From positions 1 through 56,379 of the forward strand of contig CAMNTQ010000020.1 in NCBI GenBank assembly GCA_946558695.1: 56,379 nt of DNA. The letters run 5' to 3'. Positions 41,578 to 50,996 of the stretch are shown piece after piece (the first letter of the stretch is position 1; each line of letters starts with the position of its first letter). Position numbers and translations under genes: made by a program. Below the pieces are notes generated by a model. That model ran no database searches, was not told the DNA's origin, and saw only the letters and a list, made by a program, of their open reading frames with translations. This DNA is from an uncultured Lachnospiraceae bacterium. GTDB taxonomy: Bacteria > Bacillota > Clostridia > Lachnospirales > Lachnospiraceae.

Positions 41578-42444
41578 TTAGCACTCCTTTCTCATCTTTG
41601 CGACATCCTCAAGCGCGCGTTTCAAATCCTCTTCACTGATTCCGCCGCCATGCCATTTGTGATTATTTTCCATAAAGCCGACGCCTTTTCCCTTCACTGT
41701 ATTGCAGATAATAAAAGTAGGTTTCGCTCTCTTTTCATAATCCCTCTCTGGCAGCTGATCAAACGCACCGCATACCTGCTGCATATCGTTTCCATCCTCG
41801 ACTTCAATAACATTCCAGCCAAATGCTCTTACCTTGTCTGCAACCGGATCAATATTCATGATCTGCCTTGTATTTCCTGTCATCTGAAGCTGGTTTTTAT
41901 CAAGAATACAGATCAGATTGTTCAGCTGATAGTGCGCGCCGGCCATCAAAGCTTCCCAGTTTGTGCCTTCATCAAATTCTCCGTCGCCGATCAGAACGAT
42001 TACGCGGTAGTTTTCTTTTCTATATCTCGCTCCCATGGCGTAGCCCACTGCAATTGGAAGACCATGCCCGAGAGAACCGGCAGACACCTCTATCTGCGGA
42101 CATTTTTTACGGTTAGAGTGCATACCGAATTTATAGGTCTCCAGAGATTCAAAATGCTCTACCATATAATCCTGCGAGTAAGCGCCCTGCTCGGAAAAAA
42201 TGGTATAAAGTGTTTCCGAACAGTGCCCTTTGGAGAGGATAAACCGGTCGCGCCCCTCTTTTTTCGGATCAAGGACATCATAATTTAAGTATTTGTAATA
42301 AAGCGCTACAGTTGCTTCTACGATAGACAATTCTCCTCCAAGATGTCCCATGCCGATCCTATAGATAAAATTCAGCAGGTTTGTACGGATATCCACACAT
42401 TTGTTTTCTAATTCTGCTACTGTTTGTAATTTGTTACTGCCCAT
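41578..42444 (-). CDS. transketolase N-terminal (TPP-binding) subunit
   Basis: About 288 aa. The TPP/Mg motif LIGDGEFDEGTNWEA with a trailing Asn in LDKNQLQ (about 140-175), GMGHLGGELSIVEA near the N-terminus and SLGHGLPIAVGYA are all family marks. The ATG at 42444 has GGAAGG 5 nt upstream, which removes an apparent overlap with the dehydrogenase gene before it. Ends 3 nt before the C-terminal subunit. Confidence 0.92.
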   Translation of the reverse strand: MGSNKLQTVAELENKCVDIRTNLLNFIYRIGMGHLGGELSIVEATVALYYKYLNYDVLDPKKEGRDRFILSKGHCSETLYTIFSEQGAYSQDYMVEHFESLETYKFGMHSNRKKCPQIEVSAGSLGHGLPIAVGYAMGARYRKENYRVIVLIGDGEFDEGTNWEALMAGAHYQLNNLICILDKNQLQMTGNTRQIMNIDPVADKVRAFGWNVIEVEDGNDMQQVCGAFDQLPERDYEKRAKPTFIICNTVKGKGVGFMENNHKWHGGGISEEDLKRALEDVAKMRKEC

Positions 42445-42472
42445 AGCAACCTTCCTTTCTATCATCCTATTT

Positions 42473-43531
42473 TTATTCTTCATCAAGCTGATTGCAGCGA
42501 ATAATGATCTTCGGGTATTTTCCGCTCAGATGCGCAGCAAACGCTGCTTCGCAATCATCCATATCAAAAATCTGTTCTTCGCCCAAAAACGCGCTGAAAT
42601 CCATCTCGGGAAGCATCTGCACAGACCTTTGGAAATTATAGTGCGAACAATAAGTCCCGGTAATCGTGATTTCTCTGCTGTAAATATACTCGTATAGGTT
42701 CAAAGGCAGCTTATATTCATTCGGAAACATCGCCTCATAAAGCACCATACTTCCTTTGGCCGCCAGCGCAAGAACAGTTTCTGCAGCACTCGGAACTCCG
42801 GACACTTCTACAATCACGTCATAACCCAGCCCATTTGTAATCTCCATTCCTCTGGCAAACAAATCATCGGTTATCGGATTAATCGTATGATCTGCACCCA
42901 ACCCCTTTGCAATCTTACACCTCTCTTCGTTTGGTTCGCTCAAGGTTAAAGAAGTCGCGCCATACTTTTTAAATAACTGGCAGGTAATCAGGCCGATGGG
43001 ACCTCCTCCGGACACCAGCACCCTGTCTCCCACTTTTATTCCAGAGCGGTCCATGATTCTGGTGCCGATAGATAAGGGTTCAAGAAGACACCCATTTAAG
43101 AGACTGCAGCTATCCGGGAGTTTCACAACTTGGGACTTATGCCATACAACATACTCTGCCATACATGGTTCATTTCCCGCATTCGTACAGTATTCCTGCA
43201 AGCCAGTCGTGCAATAATAGCAGGAACCGCAGTACTTCAGGAAATTGCCCGACACTCTGTCACCCACCTTTAATCCGGTGTCGCCGGCACGCTCCCCCAT
43301 CTCGACAATAATACCTGACATTTCATGTCCCAGCCCAAACGGAGGTTCCAACCCAAAGGCTCCTCCCACAATATGAGGATCTGAACCGCAGATTGAACAA
43401 TATGCTACTTTAATTTTGACATCCTCCGGTCCGAGTTCTTTTACCGGGAAATCTACGATACCAACCCTGCCGCGTTTTGTCTCATCAGAGTCTTTCATAT
43501 TACCAACTTTTACGCCACATACCACTTTCAT
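42473..43531 (-). CDS. zinc-dependent medium-chain polyol dehydrogenase
   Basis: 352 aa. Catalytic-zinc Cys in SICGSDPHI, GHEMSGIIVEMG, structural-zinc cysteines CGSCYYCTTGLQEYC and Rossmann motif VSGGGPIGLITCQ. Sorbitol/threonine dehydrogenase type. It probably oxidises the polyol or sugar taken up by the GPH symporter upstream. Distinct from the dehydrogenase of locus 1 (different N-terminus and substrate loop). Confidence 0.9.
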   Translation of the reverse strand: MKVVCGVKVGNMKDSDETKRGRVGIVDFPVKELGPEDVKIKVAYCSICGSDPHIVGGAFGLEPPFGLGHEMSGIIVEMGERAGDTGLKVGDRVSGNFLKYCGSCYYCTTGLQEYCTNAGNEPCMAEYVVWHKSQVVKLPDSCSLLNGCLLEPLSIGTRIMDRSGIKVGDRVLVSGGGPIGLITCQLFKKYGATSLTLSEPNEERCKIAKGLGADHTINPITDDLFARGMEITNGLGYDVIVEVSGVPSAAETVLALAAKGSMVLYEAMFPNEYKLPLNLYEYIYSREITITGTYCSHYNFQRSVQMLPEMDFSAFLGEEQIFDMDDCEAAFAAHLSGKYPKIIIRCNQLDEE

Positions 43532-43554
43532 ATAATTTCTCCTTTCCCGAAATC

Positions 43555-44937
43555 TTACTTGTTTTCCAGACGGCGTTTTGCTAATTCTTCCACGATTTCA
43601 TCAAACCTTTTTTCCGTCAATTCATATTTTGTATAAGCGAGAATGCCAATGATCAATACAATTGCCGGAATCAGAGAGTTCATCATCTTAATCGCAAGCA
43701 GACAGGAGGCATTCTGTACGCCATTCGGAACATAGTCCACGAATGAAAATACAATTGTCGGAACAATTCCTGCAATCGTCATAGAAATCTTGATGGAGAA
43801 GGAAGCCAGAGAAAATACAAGCCCTCCGCATCTTCTTCCGGTCTTATACTCACCGTATTCCACACAGTCCGGCAGTGTCGACCAGATTGTAGCAAGCGTC
43901 ATGCCATATCCAAAAGCGCCCAAGGATTTACCGATACAAAATCCCATAATTGCATTCGCCGGCATAACGGCAAACAGCAACATACCTATTGCGGAAATTA
44001 CGCATCCTGTGATTACTACCATTTTTTTACCGATCCGTTTCGCGATTGCCGGTACGAACAGCATTGGCACAATAGACGGAAGCGTCTGTAATAGCGACCA
44101 TGTCGCCATAGATATTTCCCCGTTGATATTGTAGGTTACAAAATAAGTTCCTACAGATGAAACAAGAATGTTATAGGTATATGCGCTCAAAAACATAATA
44201 AATAGGATTAATAACGGTTTATTCTTTGTAATCTGAACCGGAAGATCCTTCCAGCGGAATGGTTCTGACTTATCAAGCACAGACTCCGGAACACGTTCTT
44301 TACACATTTTCCCTGCTGTCAAGAAAGAAATGACCATAATAACGGAAAGAACGATCATTGCTCTCTGATATCCGTTCTGCGGCGTTGTGCCAAGCTTTTC
44401 GGACAGTACAGGGACAAGTATGGAACATCCCACGCCGCCGATACCAGAACAAAACATACGGAACGAATTCAATTTTGCGCGCTCCAAAGGATCCTGTGTC
44501 ATGGATGACGATAATGATGTCACCGGAATAATGATTCCTGTGAACAGCATACCAAACAGGATATATGTAAACCATGCATAAGCCACTTTCCCGATGGATG
44601 CCGGAGTTGTAAATACTAAGATTGTGGATATCCCGTATGGTATACACAGGCCAACAAACCAAGGAATATATTTTCCATGTTTAAAATGGCATTTTTCAAC
44701 GATGGCGCCCATAAGCGGATCATTGACCGCATCCCACACACGCGCCGCCAAAAATAATGCCGTTACCTGCGCTGCTGTAATCCCAAAAATATCTGTATAA
44801 AAATAAGTCAGATAAATCGTGATGGTCTGGAATACCAGATCACTTCCAAATCCCCAAAATCCATACGCCGCCTTTTCCGCACCGCCGATTTTGTAATAGT
44901 ATTTCTTTGATTCATCAGCCACTGTTAAATTACTCAT
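43555..44937 (-). CDS. GPH-family (MelB-type) cation:sugar symporter
   Basis: 460 aa with about 12 membrane segments. Family signs: YGFWGFGSDLVFQTITIYLTYFYTDIFGI near the N-terminus, AARVWDAVNDPLMGAIVEKC (helix 2 cation-site region with Asp) and TLPDCVEYGEYKTGRRCGG in helix 10-11 loop. It imports a glycoside, pentoside or hexuronide with Na+ or H+. Transport substrate of locus 3 remains unknown. Confidence 0.92.
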   Translation of the reverse strand: MSNLTVADESKKYYYKIGGAEKAAYGFWGFGSDLVFQTITIYLTYFYTDIFGITAAQVTALFLAARVWDAVNDPLMGAIVEKCHFKHGKYIPWFVGLCIPYGISTILVFTTPASIGKVAYAWFTYILFGMLFTGIIIPVTSLSSSMTQDPLERAKLNSFRMFCSGIGGVGCSILVPVLSEKLGTTPQNGYQRAMIVLSVIMVISFLTAGKMCKERVPESVLDKSEPFRWKDLPVQITKNKPLLILFIMFLSAYTYNILVSSVGTYFVTYNINGEISMATWSLLQTLPSIVPMLFVPAIAKRIGKKMVVITGCVISAIGMLLFAVMPANAIMGFCIGKSLGAFGYGMTLATIWSTLPDCVEYGEYKTGRRCGGLVFSLASFSIKISMTIAGIVPTIVFSFVDYVPNGVQNASCLLAIKMMNSLIPAIVLIIGILAYTKYELTEKRFDEIVEELAKRRLENK

Positions 44938-44955
44938 AATCTTTCCTCTCTTTCT

Positions 44956-45792
44956 CTACGTAATAGACTGTAACACCGCCATTCCCTTTTCATATGCTTC
45001 AGGAATTACAATTTCCGGCCCCCTCATCCAAATGCCGGGATTCAAAACTTCTACAGATACATACCCGTCATAACCGCTGTCCTTCACATTCTGCATATAT
45101 CTTACGGTATCGATCCGGCCGTCTGAAGGCATGCACCGGTGCATCTGATCAAGCATTGCAAACGGAATTTTTTCTGCATCATTTAAATGAACAATCGATA
45201 TTTTTTCCGGCGGTATCATACGGATAAAGTCCACATCAGAAAGTAAATCCCAAAGATACAGATTAAAGTCATCAATAACCAATCCAACCTCTGGAATGTT
45301 CAGGCTCTGTACAATGTTTAAAGCCCATTCTAAATTGGGAACCGCCATTGTCCCGACCGGCTCAAACCCTATGTGCATGCCTGTTTTCTTTCCCATAGCC
45401 GCCAGCCTAGCTAATACCTCCAAAGTATCTGCCTCAATCTCCTTGTCCGTAATCTCCTCCTTCAAGTTAGCTCTTTCATTCGACAAGACAATTACCTTGC
45501 TGCTGTTGCATGCCTGTCCAAGTTCACACGCAAATCGGAATTCATCTGTTACACGGTTCCATTCTTTTTCATCGCAAAAATTGATTTCAAAAATTGCATT
45601 TAATGTTGCTACTTTTAGATGATGACTTGCAATCAGTGACTCCAACTTTTCCATCGAATGTCCTTTCAGATACTCTCTGGCTTTTGCAAAATTAATTTCT
45701 ACAGCTTCAAATCCCACTTTCTCACATAATTCCAAATCTTTTTCCAAAGACGGATTTGTCATGCATGTCTGCAAATTATAACAAAGCTTCAT
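44956..45792 (-). CDS. sugar phosphate isomerase/epimerase (xylose isomerase-like TIM barrel)
   Basis: About 278 aa. AP-endonuclease-2 type barrel: VGFEAVEINF, a metal Glu in MHIGFEPVG, Asp in VGLVIDDFNLY, His in ISIVHLNDAEKIP and Glu in GYVSVEVLNPG. Members epimerise or isomerise ketoses or inosose-like compounds. The ATG at 45792 has GAGGAGG 7 nt upstream. First gene of the locus 3 operon. Confidence 0.85.
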   Translation of the reverse strand: MKLCYNLQTCMTNPSLEKDLELCEKVGFEAVEINFAKAREYLKGHSMEKLESLIASHHLKVATLNAIFEINFCDEKEWNRVTDEFRFACELGQACNSSKVIVLSNERANLKEEITDKEIEADTLEVLARLAAMGKKTGMHIGFEPVGTMAVPNLEWALNIVQSLNIPEVGLVIDDFNLYLWDLLSDVDFIRMIPPEKISIVHLNDAEKIPFAMLDQMHRCMPSDGRIDTVRYMQNVKDSGYDGYVSVEVLNPGIWMRGPEIVIPEAYEKGMAVLQSIT

Positions 45793-45975
45793 AATTCTCC
45801 TCCTCTCACAGTAAATTTTCGGCATCCTTTGTACTTTTTCATGAATTCTTTGCGCTTTTAATAATTATTTTTTAGCATTTCGCACAATATTTTACAATGT
45901 TCCAAAAAGACAAAAAAATACAATTCCTGTCTCTTTATTTAAAAGACGTAAGCTTTTCTTTTCTAACTTAGGGAC
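45793..45975. other. upstream region of the locus 3 operon
   Basis: 183 bp, very A/T-rich, within a 312-bp gap between genes. I see no confident -35/-10 pair, riboswitch or clear operator; TTGTGC followed after 17 bp by TTATTA near 45860-45890 is a weak candidate promoter on the minus strand. Confidence 0.3.
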
Positions 45976-46052
45976 AAAAAAAGAATCTTGCCACGGCAAA
46001 CATCGGTCTCGGCATTTCTACCGATCTCAATGTTTGCTTTGGTCAAGATTCT
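45976..46052 (-). terminator. long hairpin terminator after the small Ig-like gene
   Basis: AGAATCTTG (45982-45990) pairs with CAAGATTCT (46044-46052); further inner arms (GGCAAACAT with ATGTTTGC, TCGG with CCGA) extend it to an imperfect stem of about 30 bp. On the minus strand it is followed by TTTTTTT. Unusually long for a simple terminator. Confidence 0.65.
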
Positions 46053-46104
46053 AAATGCATTCAGATCTTATCCCTTTGCTATATTTTTCTGTTGAAAACT
46101 ATTT

Positions 46105-46776
46105 CTAATCAAATTCATAATCGAATTTTTTTTCCAGATACTCTTCCAACTTCTCCAGATATTCTTCTACTCCCTCAATCCTTTCTTCCAGACTCTCATA
46201 TTGAGAATAGCTGATCTTTCCCGCATCATACTTATCTTCCCACTTATCCTCCAGCCGATCCAGCTTATCATCAATCTTGTCAATCCTATTCTCATATTTG
46301 CGGTATTGTGTTCTTCTTCCTTTATATGTTTTGCCCAGTCTAAGATTCTTAATCTCTGCTTTCAATTTCTTCGCATCTTTTTTATACGAATCTATTGTTT
46401 TTTTCGCTTTGCTGATCTCCGCTTTGTTATTTGCCTTTTTAACAGTAATCTTACATTTGGCTTTGAGTGACGTACCTTTAATACTTACGGTAATCGTTGC
46501 TGTTCCGGCTTTTCTTCCCTCTATTTTTGTATCGTCATCTCTCTTATCCAGAACTCTTGCTACAGAAGGCTTGCTGCTTTTCCAAATAATATTATAATCT
46601 TTTACCTTTGCTTTTTTTGGTGTGATAACACTGTCCAGTTCAATCGTACTTCCTACTGTAACCGTCTTTTTCCCTTTGATTGCGATTTTTTTGGCTTTTG
46701 GTGCTGCCATAGCCGGCATAGCTGTTGTTATCATCAGTGCAAATATTAATAAACTTGCCATTAATTTCTTTTTCAT
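46105..46776 (-). CDS. small secreted Ig-like (Big_2) protein with coiled-coil tail
   Basis: About 223 aa. Signal peptide (MKKKLMASLLIFALMITTAMPAMA), one bacterial Ig-like domain (about 28-112; KTVTVGSTIELDSVITPKKA, GRKAGTATITVSIKG), then a strongly charged Lys/Glu/Tyr coiled-coil region to the end. No anchor is visible, so it is secreted or held by charge. GGAGG is 8 nt before the ATG at 46776. Function unknown; related in design to the 790-aa protein at 6794. Confidence 0.65.
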   Translation of the reverse strand: MKKKLMASLLIFALMITTAMPAMAAPKAKKIAIKGKKTVTVGSTIELDSVITPKKAKVKDYNIIWKSSKPSVARVLDKRDDDTKIEGRKAGTATITVSIKGTSLKAKCKITVKKANNKAEISKAKKTIDSYKKDAKKLKAEIKNLRLGKTYKGRRTQYRKYENRIDKIDDKLDRLEDKWEDKYDAGKISYSQYESLEERIEGVEEYLEKLEEYLEKKFDYEFD

Positions 46777-46917
46777 TGTCATGCCTCCTGTCATTCTATA
46801 ATTTTTATTTTCTTACATTTAATATAATTGTATCATTTTCTTCTAAAGATAGCTAGTATATGTTTATTATATTTACACGTGATCTCAAATAATTTTTAAA
46901 GCTATATTAAAGACAAG

Positions 46918-46951
46918 AAAAAAGCCGCCGACAGATAATCTATTGGCAGCC
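46918..46951 (-). terminator. terminator after the [FeFe]-hydrogenase gene
   Basis: GCCGCC (46924-46929) pairs, with one G-U, with GGCAGC (46945-46950); on the minus strand TTTTTT follows. It lies 35 nt past the stop. Confidence 0.7.
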
Positions 46952-46985
46952 TATTTTCATCATTTCTTAAATTAAAACCATTTAC

Positions 46986-48452
46986 TTAGTTATGTCGATG
47001 CATGGAGAATTCATACTGACTGTATTCGCCCACTGTATCTGTAACCAGACGGTCATCCGCTTTTTTGAGCTGTTTATCACGTTCTCTCTTAAATGCCCGC
47101 TCTTCTTGAATATTTCCAGGACCTGCTACGCAGCCGCCTTCACATGCCATTCCTTCAATAAAGTCCTCCGGAAGCTTTCCAGCCTTTAACAACATCAGCG
47201 CTTTCCTGCACTCTGACGCACCGTTGCACTGGCGCACATTTAATCCGCCTTGTCCGCCGTGCTCAATATATGCCTGCTTCACAGCTTTCATTACACCGCC
47301 GGAATTAGAATAGTTCTTAGCGTGGATACTTCCATTCTGCGATTCGCCCATGGTAACAGGTTCAAGCTTAATGCCTTTTGCACGGAGCATCGCATGAAAT
47401 TCTTCAAAAGTAAGAACCAAGTCTGCATTTTCCCCTTCACGATCCTGAACCTGCCCTGCCTCACTCTTTTTAGCAATACATGGTCCGATAAAAATGCAGA
47501 CAGCGCCTGGATGCATTGCCTTTACAAGTCTTGCTGTAGCTGCCATAGGAGATACCGTTGTAGAGATATGGTCCGCAAGCTCTGGGAAGTGCCGGCGAAT
47601 GAGATGAACAAATGCAGGGCAGCAGGAGGTGGTCATCTTTTTTCCTTCCTCGTGCGCCTCTGCCCATTCCTTTGCTTCTGAATCAGATACAAAATCCGCA
47701 CCGATCGCTACATCTACCATATCCTTAAAGCCCATCTTTTTTATGCCTTTTCGGATAGATTCCATCGTAATATCCATACCGAACTGTCCTTCCGCCGCCG
47801 GAGCCACCAGTGCATATACCGGTCTGTCTCCCTTCAGGTAATCAATAACTTCGATCATACGTGAGCTGTCTGAGATCGCTCCAAACGGACATTTGCTGAT
47901 ACAGGAACCGCAGCGGATACATTTTTCATCGTCAATCCATACCTTTCCGTCCTCATCCGCCTGAATAGCGTCTACCGGACATGCCCGGCGGCAGGGACGC
48001 ATAATATCCACGATCGCATTATAAGGACACGCATCAAAACACTGCCCGCATTCCTTACATTTTTCAGGATTGATATATGCCTTGTCGCGGGCCATAGTGA
48101 TAGCTCCGAAACGGCATGCCTGCATACATTTCTTTCCCATGCATTTCTGGCAGTTGTCTGTTACTGAAAAACGGGTAATCGGACAGTTCTCGCAGGCTGA
48201 CGGAAGAATCTTTACCGTATTATGACAAGGCTCGCCGTCCGCCGGATTGATATTCTTGGCAAGCATGATCCTCTCACGGACGATCTCACGCTCTTTATGT
48301 ACACAACAGCGGAATTTCGGCTTGTTTCCGGGAAGGATCTCATAAGGCAGGGTTGCCTCAATCTTGTGGAGATTCCCCTCAAAAGCAGCCTTTGCAACCT
48401 GATAGAGCACTTCATCCTTTACTTCTCCGATAGTATTATTCTCATGCAACAT
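46986..48452 (-). CDS. monomeric [FeFe]-hydrogenase, probable group B
   Basis: 488 aa, cytoplasmic, no signal peptide. A Cys-rich N-terminal half holds several [4Fe-4S] ferredoxin motifs (CMGKKCMQACRFGA; CKECGQCFDACPYNA; CIRCGSCISKCPFGA). The H-cluster domain has L1 TTSCCPAF, L2 IGPCIAKKSEA and L3 EGMACEGGCVAGPG, so all four H-cluster cysteines are present. L1 ending PAF, L2 starting GPC and the early-Cys-rich segment fit group B better than classical HydA. It likely makes H2 from reduced ferredoxin in fermentation. The ATG at 48452 has AAGGAGG upstream. No HydEFG maturases nearby. Confidence 0.85.
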   Translation of the reverse strand: MLHENNTIGEVKDEVLYQVAKAAFEGNLHKIEATLPYEILPGNKPKFRCCVHKEREIVRERIMLAKNINPADGEPCHNTVKILPSACENCPITRFSVTDNCQKCMGKKCMQACRFGAITMARDKAYINPEKCKECGQCFDACPYNAIVDIMRPCRRACPVDAIQADEDGKVWIDDEKCIRCGSCISKCPFGAISDSSRMIEVIDYLKGDRPVYALVAPAAEGQFGMDITMESIRKGIKKMGFKDMVDVAIGADFVSDSEAKEWAEAHEEGKKMTTSCCPAFVHLIRRHFPELADHISTTVSPMAATARLVKAMHPGAVCIFIGPCIAKKSEAGQVQDREGENADLVLTFEEFHAMLRAKGIKLEPVTMGESQNGSIHAKNYSNSGGVMKAVKQAYIEHGGQGGLNVRQCNGASECRKALMLLKAGKLPEDFIEGMACEGGCVAGPGNIQEERAFKRERDKQLKKADDRLVTDTVGEYSQYEFSMHRHN

Positions 48453-48586
48453 ACTATAATTCCTCCTTAAGTAATGAATATGATATATTTTCATAAAATC
48501 TTTTTTATTCTAATATATTTCTTACTCGGATACAATGCTTCAATTGTACAAAGATTTTCAAAAAATATAGTTATTCTGTTCATCCA

Positions 48587-50077
48587 TTAATCTTGAGACA
48601 GGTCATATTTTACTATATCCACATTCACTGCTCCGTCCGCAAAAAAAGAGACGCCTTCCGCTTCTTGTTCCGTATACATAGCGGCAGATAACACCTGCTC
48701 ACCGCCGTTTACAAAGACTTCCACACTGAAACGGTCCAGTATGATCCGAAGCTTCAGTTCCCCATTCAACATCTTTACAAGGCTGCGCCGCTGATGGATG
48801 CTCGCTCTTCTGGAACCTGAAAATTTCCGGTCAACCTTCAGGATAGATTCCCTCGGCCGAAAACTGATTGAAGTGTAGTACCTTTCATTCTGCGCAAACC
48901 GGACTGCAAATTTTTGATACAGATTTTCCGGATCTCCCGGCCGGATCGTCAGTTCCATATCAATTCTTCTCCCCTTGATGCCTTCAAGCCACACTGTCCC
49001 CGAAACAGTCACGCCAGCATATTCTACCTTATCATGTCTCATCGCGTTAAGCTCTCTGATTGGCGCCTGATACAGTCTTCCATCCTTTACCGACAATTCT
49101 CTCGGCAGGCTCATCTGCCCGAACCATCGCTCCTCCGGCAAACGGATACCGCAGGAATCCCAGTTCTGCATCCACCCGATCATGACCCTGCGTCCGTCCG
49201 GCGTCAGCACTGTCTGAGGAGCGTAAAAATCAATGCCATAGTCTATGGATTGATTATGCATTTCTCTGAAAGTCCCAGCCTCCTCATCAAATTCGCCGAT
49301 CAGGCAGAGCGTTCCGTTCCCATTATGATACTCAAAGCCTTCCGGCAGCATATCCTGAGGGCTGGTAATCAACACCCATTTTCCGTCCAGTTCAAAAAAG
49401 TCCGGACATTCCCACATCTTTCCAAACCGATTATAATTAGATGCCAAAATACTTTTATATTCCCACCGGAACCCATCTGCACTGGTGTAAAGAAGGATCT
49501 GTCCACTCCCGTCCGCCGGACGGTTTCCTACGATACAGCAGTAGGTGCCATCCTCTTTCTTCCAGATCTTTGGATCGCGAAAGTCCGCTTTGCTGCTCCC
49601 CTCCGGCAGATCTTTTACATCCAGCACCGGATTCTTCTCATATTTTTCATAATCAATTCCGTCCCCGACGGCAATACACTGGGTCTGCACTTCCCGGTGA
49701 ATCCCGTGCCCCTGATGTTCTCTGGAAACCCCTGTATATATCAACAACTGTCTGCCGTCCGGGAGATCTATAGCACTGCCGGAATAACATCCGTCCATAT
49801 CATAAATCTCATCCGGCGCCAGCGCTGCCGGGAGGTATTCCCAGTGCAGAAGATCGCTGCTCACCGCATGTCCCCAATGCATTGGTCCCCACTTAGATTC
49901 ATATGGATAATATTGATAAAACATATGATACTTTTCTCTATAATATGAAAATCCGTTCGGATCATTCATCCACCCAGAACGGGGTGTCAGATGGAATTGC
50001 GGACGCTCCTCCTTTTTAATAATCTTTCCTAAGACTTCCTCATACTTTCTTGCTTCTCGTAATGTCTGACTTGTCAT
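48587..50077 (-). CDS. GH32 beta-fructosidase / sucrose-6-phosphate hydrolase
   Basis: About 496 aa, no signal peptide, so cytoplasmic. Nucleophile Asp in SGWMNDPNGFSYY (about 37), transition-state Asp in DFRDPKIW and acid/base Glu in WECPDFFEL; a C-terminal beta-sandwich (RFSVEVFVNGGEQV). It splits sucrose(-6-phosphate) or short fructans. GGGGAGG precedes the ATG at 50077. No sucrose PTS or transporter adjoins it. Confidence 0.9.
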   Translation of the reverse strand: MTSQTLREARKYEEVLGKIIKKEERPQFHLTPRSGWMNDPNGFSYYREKYHMFYQYYPYESKWGPMHWGHAVSSDLLHWEYLPAALAPDEIYDMDGCYSGSAIDLPDGRQLLIYTGVSREHQGHGIHREVQTQCIAVGDGIDYEKYEKNPVLDVKDLPEGSSKADFRDPKIWKKEDGTYCCIVGNRPADGSGQILLYTSADGFRWEYKSILASNYNRFGKMWECPDFFELDGKWVLITSPQDMLPEGFEYHNGNGTLCLIGEFDEEAGTFREMHNQSIDYGIDFYAPQTVLTPDGRRVMIGWMQNWDSCGIRLPEERWFGQMSLPRELSVKDGRLYQAPIRELNAMRHDKVEYAGVTVSGTVWLEGIKGRRIDMELTIRPGDPENLYQKFAVRFAQNERYYTSISFRPRESILKVDRKFSGSRRASIHQRRSLVKMLNGELKLRIILDRFSVEVFVNGGEQVLSAAMYTEQEAEGVSFFADGAVNVDIVKYDLSQD

Positions 50078-50153
50078 GTCAACCTCCCCAATCACTTTTG
50101 CGATGTAAAATATAGAATGAATGGAACAATTCGGCTGCAGATAAATTGTATAA

Positions 50154-50996
50154 TTATATTCGAGACATCTTAAACGCCATCATCATCTCATTTGTCAGGC
50201 TGCAGTCCTCATTCTCTGCCGGAATTTTCTCACGCTCGAACCATTCTGCGAGCGAAAGTTCATCTTCATCAAGTACAATTGTGTCCTCTCCGTCAAGCTC
50301 ACAGAAAAATCCGACCAGCAACGTATCCGAAAAGGACCATGGCTGGCTTTTATAGTATGTAATATTCTTGACCTTAAGCCCTACTTCCTCCATTACTTCC
50401 CGCCTCACCGTATCCTCGAACGTTTCGCCGATTTCAGCAAACCCTGCGAGCAGAGCATACTTTTTATATTCCCTCCCTGCATATTTTGACAAAAGAACTC
50501 TGTTTCCATCTGTCACGGCCACAATCACTGCCGGACAGATTTTGGGGTATTCCATATGCCCACACTCCGGGCAAAAAAGCATCCGTTCCTTCTCACTCTT
50601 TACAAGTTTACTTTTGCAGTGTCCGCAAAATCTCCGGGAATCGTACCACCTCCAGAGCTGCCACCCTGTGACTCCTGCAAAACTCAGATATTTCGGCAAT
50701 GCGCTCCGGCAAATCTGTATATCCTCCCATAAATACCCCTGCAGGCCGCTTTGCAGAATATTCTCTCCCAGATAGAAGTCCTGCCGATCTATGGAAAATA
50801 AATAAGTATATTCCATCTGCAAAGAGGCTTCACCCTTGCATTCCTTTACCTCCCCAAAAGAGGGATATCTAATCACCTCACCCTCCCTTTTAATCAGAAT
50901 TTTCCTTCCGTCGTAAAATAATACTGTACTTTCATTTCCCGGCTGTCCATGTACGTATTCATTTCTGTATTGATAAGGTGTTATATCCTGTATCAT
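50154..50996 (-). CDS. nudC: NADH pyrophosphatase (NudC)
   Basis: 280 aa. A four-Cys zinc ribbon (CGHCKSKL ... FCPECG, about 122-145), a Nudix box GFAEIGETFEDTVRREVMEEVG (read in two parts, GFAEIGETFEDTV and RREVMEEVG) and the NudC-specific SQPWSF motif after it. It cleaves NADH, NAD and NAD-capped RNA. Overlaps the GNAT gene by 4 nt, so translationally coupled. Confidence 0.9.
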   Translation of the reverse strand: MIQDITPYQYRNEYVHGQPGNESTVLFYDGRKILIKREGEVIRYPSFGEVKECKGEASLQMEYTYLFSIDRQDFYLGENILQSGLQGYLWEDIQICRSALPKYLSFAGVTGWQLWRWYDSRRFCGHCKSKLVKSEKERMLFCPECGHMEYPKICPAVIVAVTDGNRVLLSKYAGREYKKYALLAGFAEIGETFEDTVRREVMEEVGLKVKNITYYKSQPWSFSDTLLVGFFCELDGEDTIVLDEDELSLAEWFEREKIPAENEDCSLTNEMMMAFKMSRI

